Positions 35,896 to 41,918 of a DNA stretch of 64,000 bases are shown here, in pieces (the stretch's first letter is position 1; each line of letters begins with the position of its first letter). The notes below the pieces were generated by a model. That model was not told the DNA's origin and made no database searches. It worked only from the letters and a program-made list of their open reading frames with translations. Location of the stretch: positions 1,741,001 to 1,805,000 of the forward strand of contig NZ_CP101283.1 in the NCBI RefSeq assembly GCF_024298925.1, in the 5' to 3' direction. This DNA is from Phenylobacterium sp. LH3H17 (GTDB taxonomy: Bacteria; Pseudomonadota; Alphaproteobacteria; Caulobacterales; Caulobacteraceae). Position numbers and translations under genes: made by a program.

Positions 35896-37227
35896 ATGAT
35901 CAGGATGTTGGCCTTGGCGGCGATGGCCGCTCTGTGCATGAGTTCGCCGGGGGTGACGGCCCCATCCCCGCCCAAGGCGTTTCCCGAGGCGCTAGGCTGG
36001 GCCGCGGCCACGCCCGGCGGCCGGGGCGGCCAGATCCTGCGGGTCACCACCCTGGCGGCCGAGGGTCCGGGCTCGTTGCGGGCGGCGGTCGAGGCCAGGG
36101 GCCCGCGGATCATCGTCTTCGAGGTGGGCGGGGTGATCGACCTGGGCGTGAAGACGCTGACCGTCCGCGAGCCGTTCCTGACTATCGCCGGCCAGACCGC
36201 GCCCTCCCCGGGGGTGACCCTGATCCGCGGCGGCCTCGACATCGCTACGCATGACGTGGTGGTTCAGCACCTTCGCGTGCGGCCCGGCGAGGCGGGCGAG
36301 GCGAAGAAGAGCGGCAAGGACTTCGATTCGATCTCCACCCAGGGCGTGTCGTTCAACATCCTGATCGACCACAACAGCCTGACCTGGGGCACCGACGAGA
36401 ACCTCTCGGCCTCCGGGCCCCGGTTCGTGGGCAAGACGCCGGACGATTGGCGGGCGGGCGCCAGCCGCGCCATCACCTTCTCCAACAACATCATCGCCGA
36501 GAGCCTGGCCTATTCGACCCACGCCAAGATCGAGCACTCCAAGGGCTCGCTGATCCACGACAACGTCACCGACATCCTGATCGTCGGGAACCTCTACGCC
36601 CACAATTACGAGCGCAATCCGCTGTTCAAGGGCGGGGTGCGCGGGGTGATCGCCAACAACCTGATCTTCAATCCGGGCCAGCGGGCGATCCACTACAACC
36701 TGATGGCCGCCGAGTGGGGCGACGCCGAATGGCAGGTCGGACAGGTGGTGGCGGTGGGCAACGTCCTGCGCGGCGGCCTCGACACTCCGGCGGGCCTGCC
36801 GTTCTTCCAGCTGGGCGGCTATGGCGACGTGCAGTTCTACGGCAAGGACAACATCGCCGTGGACCGCTTCGGCGTCCCCCTGCCGATGTTCGGTCGATAC
36901 ACCACCGCCCCGGCCAGGATCATCCAGGTGAGGACGCCGCCGCTCTGGCCGCAGGGCTTCACGCCCATGGCCGCCGTCGACGTCCAGCAGGCGGTCCTGG
37001 CCAATGCCGGAGCCCGGCCCTGGGACCGCGACGCCGACGACGTGCGCCTGTTGGCCGACGTCGCCGAGGGGCGCGGTGAAATTATCGACTCCGAGCAGGA
37101 GCTGCATGGCTATCCGCATCCCAAGGAGACGCGGCGGCCGTTCGTGGACGCCGACTGGAACCTGGACGACATGACCCCCAAGCGGCCGGAGGTGTTGGAT
37201 TCCGGGGCGAAGGCGAAGGGCACTTGA
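35896..37227 (+). CDS. Secreted family 1 polysaccharide lyase (pectate lyase)
   Basis: 443 residues with a signal peptide (MIRMLALAAMAALCMSSPGVTA). The mature protein starts FPEALGWAAATPGGRGGQILRVTTL, typical of bacterial PL1 enzymes, then forms a parallel beta-helix (LTIAGQTAPSPGVTLIRGGLDI, VVQHLRVRPGEAG, FNILIDHNSLTWGTDENLS, ITFSNNIIAESL, DILIVGNLYAHNYERNPLFKGG). The acidic DENLS segment is placed for calcium binding and the ERNP region supplies the catalytic Arg. It would cleave polygalacturonate by beta-elimination in the periplasm or outside, giving unsaturated oligogalacturonides for the downstream Kdu enzymes. Confidence 0.9.
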   Translation: MIRMLALAAMAALCMSSPGVTAPSPPKAFPEALGWAAATPGGRGGQILRVTTLAAEGPGSLRAAVEARGPRIIVFEVGGVIDLGVKTLTVREPFLTIAGQTAPSPGVTLIRGGLDIATHDVVVQHLRVRPGEAGEAKKSGKDFDSISTQGVSFNILIDHNSLTWGTDENLSASGPRFVGKTPDDWRAGASRAITFSNNIIAESLAYSTHAKIEHSKGSLIHDNVTDILIVGNLYAHNYERNPLFKGGVRGVIANNLIFNPGQRAIHYNLMAAEWGDAEWQVGQVVAVGNVLRGGLDTPAGLPFFQLGGYGDVQFYGKDNIAVDRFGVPLPMFGRYTTAPARIIQVRTPPLWPQGFTPMAAVDVQQAVLANAGARPWDRDADDVRLLADVAEGRGEIIDSEQELHGYPHPKETRRPFVDADWNLDDMTPKRPEVLDSGAKAKGT

Positions 37228-37353
37228 GCCGGCCCACAACGCTCGGCATCCTCCAGTCGTCTGAAAGACGATCCCGTCCTGCGGACCAGCGCCGCGGAAA
37301 CCAAGACTCTTCAGCGAGATCGCGCTGACCCCCGGCGACGCCCGCGGGCTTGT

Positions 37354-37369
37354 CTGCTACCGGTGTCAT
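37354..37369. promoter_or_regulatory. Uronate-regulon operator upstream of the LacI-family gene
   Basis: CTGCTACCGGTGTCAT matches ATGACACCGGTGTCAT at 13 of 16 positions with a perfect right half-site. It lies 44 bp upstream of the chosen regulator start, consistent with autoregulation. Confidence 0.7.
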
Positions 37370-37412
37370 GGCATGCGCAAGCCTTACTTGTTGCGGCCAC
37401 GGCGCGCAGGCT

Positions 37413-38513
37413 ATGAACATCCCAGGCACATTGCGGAAGAAGACATCGGTGGCGGCGCGCGAGGCAGGGACGAAACCGAAGCCGGCGGGGATGGAGGGCT
37501 CCTCCCGTCGCCCGACCATCAATGACGTGGCCCGGATGGCTGGGGTCTCCAAGAAGACCGTCTCGCGGGTCATCAACGAGAGCCCCTTCGTCAAGGAAGA
37601 CACCCGCAAGGCCGTCCAGACGATCATTCGCGAGACCGGCTACGCCCCCGATCCCCAGGCCCGTGGCCTGGCCTTCCGCCGCTCGTTCCTGGTCGGACTG
37701 ATCTACGACAACCCCAATCCCCAGCACACGGTCAGCCACCAGCAGGGCCTGCTGGACGCCATGGCCGGTTCAGGCTTCGAGCTGGTGGTCCGCCCCGTGG
37801 ACCGGACCAGCCCGCGCCTGCTGGATGAGATGCGCGTGTTCATCGAGCGCCAGAAGCTGTTCGGCGTGGTGCTGCCCTCGCCGGTCTCCGAGGACGAACG
37901 GCTGGCCGCCCTGCTGCGGGAGCTGGACGTCCGCTATGTGCGTATCGGCTCGGTCGCCCTGGACGAACCCGGCCGCATGCTGGTCAGCCACGACGGCAAG
38001 GGCGCGGCCGAGGCCGCCCGCCACCTCGCCGACCTGGGCCACACCCGCATCGCGCTGATCTCGGGCCCTTCGACCTTCCGGTCGTCGGTGGAGCGGCGGA
38101 AGGGCTTCGAGTCCGGCCTGGCCGAACGCGGCCTGTCGCTGGACCCGGCGCTGGTCAAGGTCGGCGGCTACACCTACGAGTCCGGGGTGAACGCGGCGAA
38201 GGAACTGCTGGCGTTGAAGGCCCGGCCGACGGCCGTGTTCTGCCTCAACGATGAAATGGCCACGGGGGTCTACACCGCCGCCCGCGAGGCCGGCTTGCGC
38301 ATTCCCGAAGACGTCTCGGTGGTGGGCTTCGACGACTCGTCCATCGCCAGCCGGCTGTGGCCGCCGATGAGTTCGGTGCGCTTGCCTTTGCGCGACATGG
38401 GCCGCATCGCCGGCGAGATGCTGGTGCCCAACCCCATGCGCGACAAGCCCAAGGTCCAGCCGGACATCCAGCCGGAGCTGATCGTCCGCGCCTCAAGCGC
38501 ACGAGTGGGGTAG
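37413..38513 (+). CDS. LacI-family regulator, probable uronate/pectin regulator (KdgR-like)
   Basis: The HTH begins at RRPTINDVARMAGVSKKTVSRVINES; the rest is a periplasmic-binding-protein-like sensor domain (RSFLVGLIYDNPNPQHT, LISGPSTFRSSVERRKGF, AVFCLNDEMATGVYTAARE, VSVVGFDDSSIASRLWPPMSSV). I use ATG 37413 (366 residues). ATG 37491 would give 340 residues, nearer the family norm, and is equally possible. It sits in the middle of the pectin locus, and the even-symmetric palindromes with central CCGG around it are of the type LacI proteins bind. That it binds them is inferred. The effector may be 2-keto-3-deoxygluconate or a related acid. Confidence 0.88.
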   Translation: MNIPGTLRKKTSVAAREAGTKPKPAGMEGSSRRPTINDVARMAGVSKKTVSRVINESPFVKEDTRKAVQTIIRETGYAPDPQARGLAFRRSFLVGLIYDNPNPQHTVSHQQGLLDAMAGSGFELVVRPVDRTSPRLLDEMRVFIERQKLFGVVLPSPVSEDERLAALLRELDVRYVRIGSVALDEPGRMLVSHDGKGAAEAARHLADLGHTRIALISGPSTFRSSVERRKGFESGLAERGLSLDPALVKVGGYTYESGVNAAKELLALKARPTAVFCLNDEMATGVYTAAREAGLRIPEDVSVVGFDDSSIASRLWPPMSSVRLPLRDMGRIAGEMLVPNPMRDKPKVQPDIQPELIVRASSARVG

Positions 38514-38573
38514 GGCGCAGTCCAGGGCTTGGCACAAGCCAGCGCGACGGTAGTGGGCCACTGTCCGCTGAGT

Positions 38574-38786
38574 TCACCAGTCATCGGCAGAGTCTACCGT
38601 CGCGAACTCGTCCCTGAGCCTATAGGCCATCTCCGACGCTGGCCGCGCACCACGAGTAGACTGGACATGCACCAGCGCTGCTCGGGCGATCATGTAGGCC
38701 ATACGGCTGCCGTCATTGCCTTCGGCACCGTCGATGGCCGACAGCACCAGCTCGGTCGCCCTGGCGTATTGGGACGGTAGGGTCAT
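38574..38786 (-). CDS. Small hypothetical protein
   Basis: 70 residues from ATG 38786 (or 82 from 38822): MTLPSQYARATELVLSAIDG, then RMAYMIARAALVHVQSTRG and MAYRLRDEFATV. The composition is that of a folded helical protein, and the start and stop fit the gap between the LacI gene and the uxaC remnant. No ribosome site or known domain is seen, so it may be spurious. Confidence 0.4.
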   Translation of the reverse strand: MTLPSQYARATELVLSAIDGAEGNDGSRMAYMIARAALVHVQSTRGARPASEMAYRLRDEFATVDSADDW

Positions 38787-39034
38787 GGGCACAGGTTGCA
38801 CCCATTCGATGTGGCCTTGCACTGCGGCGCATAGGCCGTTCGCCGTCCGCTAACAGGAAAGACCCCAGGCTGTGGACAAGCACGACCCGTTGACGGCGGC
38901 GGCCTTCTGCAAAGCGCCCACAGAACGCTCCACAGGTTCCCTTTTGCCACGACAAGATCTGTCACGCTCCCCCGGGCACGCCGACGATTTCCACCCAGAC
39001 GTCGTGTTGCCGCGAAAGTTCATTGCTCACGCTA

Positions 39035-39050
39035 ATGACACCGGTTACCT
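39035..39050. promoter_or_regulatory. Uronate-regulon operator upstream of the uxaC remnant-kduI-kduD unit
   Basis: ATGACACCGGTTACCT matches ATGACACCGGTGTCAT at 13 of 16 positions with a perfect left half-site. It lies 56 bp ahead of the uxaC remnant start and is the only such site upstream of kduI. Confidence 0.7.
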
Positions 39051-39105
39051 TGATCTCGGGCGAGCGTCAGGCTCGCGCCCCGGAAACGCCGAAAAGAGGC
39101 CGCTG

Positions 39106-39282
39106 ATGGCCAGGTCCCTGAAGCTGAACGACGATCGGCTGTTGCCGGTCGAGCTGGCGACCAGGGCCATCGCCCGGGCGCTCCATGCCGAGGTTCGCGG
39201 CCTGCCGATCATCAGGCCGCACGGTCACACCGCCCCGACCTGGTTCTCCGAGACCGGCGCCCCGATGGCGCTCAGCGCCTGA
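39106..39282 (+). pseudogene. uxaC: Truncated uxaC (uronate isomerase) N-terminal remnant
   Basis: A 58-codon reading frame whose sequence is the start of UxaC: LKLNDDRLLPVELATRAIAR, then LPIIRPHGHTAPTWFSETGAP, where the HxH pair (His39, His41) normally begins the metal site. After GAPMALSA it stops, whereas functional UxaC runs to about 470 residues. The next gene, kduI, starts only 18 bases later, so nearly all of uxaC has been lost while its promoter and start were kept. A longer in-frame reading from 38872 adds unrelated sequence. It is probably non-functional, or now serves as a leader peptide. Confidence 0.75.
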
Positions 39283-39300
39283 CACCCTAAGGACCCGATC

Positions 39301-40146
39301 ATGTTCAAGAAAACCTACCACGCCACCCATCCGGACATGATGAAGGCCGCCGACAACGAGGCCCTGCGCGACCGCTACCTGGTCCAGGACCTGTTTTCGG
39401 CCGACACCGTCAGCCTGAACTACAGCCACAACGAGCGCTTCGTGATCGGCGGGGCGGCGCCCGTCTCCGGCGCCGTGAAGCTGCCCGACCAGACCGAGCC
39501 GGCCAGCGCCGCGGGCCATCCATTCCTGGAGCGTCGGGAGCTCGGCGTGGTCAATGTGGGCGGGGCGGGCAGGATCACCGTCGATGGCCAGGCCTTCGAC
39601 ATGGCCCCCCGCGACGGCCTCTATGTGCCGATGGGCTCCAAGGACGTGGTCTTCGAGAGCGCCGATCCGGCCAACCCGGCCAAGTTCTACCTGGCCTCCA
39701 CACCTGCCCATAAGGCCTGCCCGATCACCAAGATCGCCATCTCCCAGGCCAATCCCCTGGAGCGCGGCTCCAGCGAGCAGTCCAACGAGCGGACCATCTT
39801 CCAGTACTTTATTCCCGGCGTCTGCGAGACCGCCCAGCTGCTGCTGGGGGTGACTTTCCTGAAGCCGGGCAGCGTCTGGAACACCATGCCGCCGCACCTG
39901 CACGACCGGCGCTCGGAGGTCTATTTCTACTTCGACCTGGAGGGGGACAATAAGGTCTTCCACTTCATGGGCGAGCCCGAGGCCATGCGCCATATCGTGG
40001 TCGGCGCGGACGAGGCGGTGATCAGCCCGCCCTGGTCGATCCACATGGGGGCCGGGACATCAAACTACGGGTTCATCTGGGCCATGGGCGGGGAGAACCT
40101 CGACTATACCGACATGCACGTCCTCGACATCTGTCAGTTGAAGTAG
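39301..40146 (+). CDS. kduI: 5-dehydro-4-deoxy-D-glucuronate isomerase KduI
   Basis: KduI isomerises 5-keto-4-deoxyuronate, formed from unsaturated galacturonate, to 2,5-diketo-3-deoxygluconate. The 281-residue cupin matches the family throughout: [42 protein letters not shown], and a zinc site formed by His199, His201 and Glu206 ([15 protein letters not shown]) with His248 (WSIHMGAGT). The end [19 protein letters not shown] is typical. It is followed seven bases later by kduD in one operon, led by the uxaC remnant and an operator. Confidence 0.96.
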   Translation: MFKKTYHATHPDMMKAADNEALRDRYLVQDLFSADTVSLNYSHNERFVIGGAAPVSGAVKLPDQTEPASAAGHPFLERRELGVVNVGGAGRITVDGQAFDMAPRDGLYVPMGSKDVVFESADPANPAKFYLASTPAHKACPITKIAISQANPLERGSSEQSNERTIFQYFIPGVCETAQLLLGVTFLKPGSVWNTMPPHLHDRRSEVYFYFDLEGDNKVFHFMGEPEAMRHIVVGADEAVISPPWSIHMGAGTSNYGFIWAMGGENLDYTDMHVLDICQLK

Positions 40147-40153
40147 GCGTCCC

Positions 40154-40915
40154 ATGTCATTGCGAATGTTCGATCTTTCCGGAAAATCCGCCATCGTCAC
40201 CGGGGCCAATACCGGCCTGGGTCAGGCCATAGCCGAGGCCCTGGCCGGCGCAGGCGCCGACATCGCCGCGGTAGGCCGCACGCCCCCCGTGGACACCCGC
40301 TTCGCCGTCGAGGCCAAGGGCCGGCGCTTCCACGACATCACCGCCGACCTGGGGAGCCTGGAGCCGATCGAGCGCATCGTGGCCGAGACCGTCGAGCACC
40401 TCGGCGGGGTCGACATCCTGGTCAACAACGCCGGGATCATCCGCCGCAACGATGCGCTGGAGTTCACCGAGGACGATTGGGACGCGGTGATGGACGTCAA
40501 CCTGAAGACCACCTTCTTCCTGACCCAGGCGGTCGGGCGGCGGATGGTCGAACAGGGGCGAGGCGGCAAGATCGTCAACGTCGCCTCGATGTTGTCCTTC
40601 CAGGGCGGGATCCGGGTGGCCTCCTACACCGCCAGCAAGAGCGGCATCGCCGGGCTCACCAAGCTGCTGGCCAACGAGTGGGCGGCCAAGGGCATCAATG
40701 TGAACGCCATCGCGCCCGGCTACTTCGCCACCAACAATACCGAGGCCCTGCGCGCCGACGAGGGCCGTAGCCGCGATATCCTGGCCCGCATCCCGGCCGG
40801 GCGCTGGGGTCGGCCGGAAGACCTGGGCGGAGCGGCCGTGTTCCTGGCCTCAAGCGCCGCCGACTACATGCACGGGGCGATCGTCCCGGTCGACGGCGGC
40901 TGGCTGGCCCGCTAG
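40154..40915 (+). CDS. kduD: 2-dehydro-3-deoxy-D-gluconate 5-dehydrogenase KduD
   Basis: 253-residue SDR that reduces 2,5-diketo-3-deoxygluconate to 2-keto-3-deoxygluconate with NAD(P)H. The cofactor motif is TGANTGLGQAIAEAL, the NNAG motif VNNAGIIRRNDALEF, the catalytic Ser lies in NVASMLSFQGG and the Tyr/Lys in ASYTASKSGIAGLTKLLANEW. The substrate-side sequence AIAPGYFATNNTEALRAD is characteristic of KduD. It follows kduI directly; its product would be phosphorylated by the kdgK found 4 kb downstream. Confidence 0.95.
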   Translation: MSLRMFDLSGKSAIVTGANTGLGQAIAEALAGAGADIAAVGRTPPVDTRFAVEAKGRRFHDITADLGSLEPIERIVAETVEHLGGVDILVNNAGIIRRNDALEFTEDDWDAVMDVNLKTTFFLTQAVGRRMVEQGRGGKIVNVASMLSFQGGIRVASYTASKSGIAGLTKLLANEWAAKGINVNAIAPGYFATNNTEALRADEGRSRDILARIPAGRWGRPEDLGGAAVFLASSAADYMHGAIVPVDGGWLAR

Positions 40916-40939
40916 CGCCGAAGGCCTCGCTGAAGCATC

Positions 40940-41077
40940 CAAGGTGCTCCCCCTCTGGGGGAGCTCCCGGCCGCATGGCCGGGTGAGGGGGGGCTTTGAC
41001 TCTCTCTAGGGGGCTTCAACCCCCTCCGTCTCGTCGCGAAGAGGCGACGATCCACCTCCCCCAGCGGGGGAGGATTT
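40940..41077 (-). repeat. Dispersed intergenic palindromic repeat, copy 2 (overlaps a gene end)
   Basis: On the minus strand this stretch repeats the blocks of the element at 20550-20699 in order: CCTCCCCC-loop-GGGGGAGGTGGATCGTCGCC, GCGACGAGACGGAGGGGG, TTGAAGCC, AGTCAAAG, CCCCTCA, a variable palindrome (CCCGGCCATGCGGCCGGG) and AGCTCCCCCAG. The internal hairpin sequences differ between copies while their pairing is kept. It covers the last 23 codons and the stop of the kinase gene at 41006-41662. Confidence 0.82.
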
Positions 41078-41662
41078 AGATGCGAGCCGCTCGAAGGCCG
41101 AGGGGCGACGGCGGGCCGCTAAGGCCGCCACGACCTGGTCGGCGCAGGCGCCGGGTATGGTGTTCGTGGTGTCGACGCTGAAGTCGTAGTCGCCATGCCT
41201 GTGGACCAGGCCGAACTGGCTCCGCACCTGGCCGGCCTGGCGGTCGCCGCGCGCGATCTCGCGCCGTTCGGCCTCGGCCAGATCGCAGCGGACCCCGACG
41301 AAGAACACTTCGCGGTCCCGGGTCGCCTCCAGCCAGTCCGGCAGCAGCCACGGCTCGAACAGTACGTCGTCGACAATCACCGAGAGGCCGCAGTCAGCCA
41401 TGGCCGCGACCGATCTGTGGAAGGCCCGGACCATGGCCTGGGCGCCGGGGCCCAGGTGGAGGGGCGTCGTCCCGTCGGGCTCGTGCGTGAAAAACGTCCC
41501 GTGGGGCGTGTTGTGCCAGGTGGGCGGCATCTGCCCGAAGACAAAGGCGTCCAGGCTCATGATCACCGGCTGCGGCGCCAGGCGCTTCTGCAGCGAGCGG
41601 GCGAGGGCGCTTTTCCCGGCGCTGGAAGATCCGTTCAACAGGATGATCGCCGGGCCCGTCAC
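41006..41662 (-). CDS. Chloramphenicol-phosphotransferase-like P-loop kinase with repeat-derived C-terminal tail
   Basis: 218 residues from a GTG start at 41662. The P-loop is ILLNGSSSAGKSALARSLQ near residue 10, followed by PVIMSLDAFVFGQMP, VIVDDVLFEPWLLPDWL and a lid-like RREIARGDRQAGQVRSQ, the arrangement of the CPT family that phosphorylates small molecules. The substrate is unknown. The last residues, starting about KSSPAGGGGSSPLRDETEG, are encoded entirely by the dispersed repeat at 40940-41077 and are not part of the family fold, so the original end of the gene seems to have been replaced. Confidence 0.82.
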   Translation of the reverse strand: MTGPAIILLNGSSSAGKSALARSLQKRLAPQPVIMSLDAFVFGQMPPTWHNTPHGTFFTHEPDGTTPLHLGPGAQAMVRAFHRSVAAMADCGLSVIVDDVLFEPWLLPDWLEATRDREVFFVGVRCDLAEAERREIARGDRQAGQVRSQFGLVHRHGDYDFSVDTTNTIPGACADQVVAALAARRRPSAFERLASKSSPAGGGGSSPLRDETEGVEAP

Positions 41663-41794
41663 CGGGTAAGCTTAGCAGCGGGGTGCCCGGGTTCAAAGTT
41701 CGACTGCGGCGCCTTGATCATGGATTGGGCCCCTCGCTGCCCAACTGGCAGGCGAGCGGTATTGCTAGAGCTACAAAATCATGGCTATGCTCTG

Positions 41795-41810
41795 ATGATA
41801 CCGGTGTCAG
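41795..41810. promoter_or_regulatory. Uronate-regulon operator (distal) upstream of the TonB-dependent receptor
   Basis: ATGATACCGGTGTCAG matches ATGACACCGGTGTCAT at 14 of 16 positions, one mismatch in each half. Its centre is 31 bp from the centre of the perfect site at 41826-41841, about three helical turns, so two dimers would sit on the same DNA face. Confidence 0.78.
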
Positions 41811-41825
41811 ATGCTGTATTCCGCA

Positions 41826-41841
41826 ATGACACCGGTGTCAT
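41826..41841. promoter_or_regulatory. Uronate-regulon operator (perfect palindrome) upstream of the TonB-dependent receptor
   Basis: ATGACACCGGTGTCAT, a perfect 16-bp palindrome and the strongest site of the five. It lies just upstream of a possible -10 element TTATAAC at 41845-41851, so bound repressor would block RNA polymerase. It is 77 bp ahead of the receptor start. Confidence 0.85.
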
Positions 41842-41918
41842 GACTTATAACGGTTGGGACACGTCGATCCGACATGCTGCAAGGCTGCGAGGTCGGCGGT
41901 CCTTCGAGGGAGGATGCC

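Noticed and set aside
38868..38940. DnaA-box-like words (TGTGGACAA and CTCCACAGG) suggesting an origin
   Set aside because: Only two imperfect matches, no A/T-rich unwinding region and no origin-linked genes nearby.
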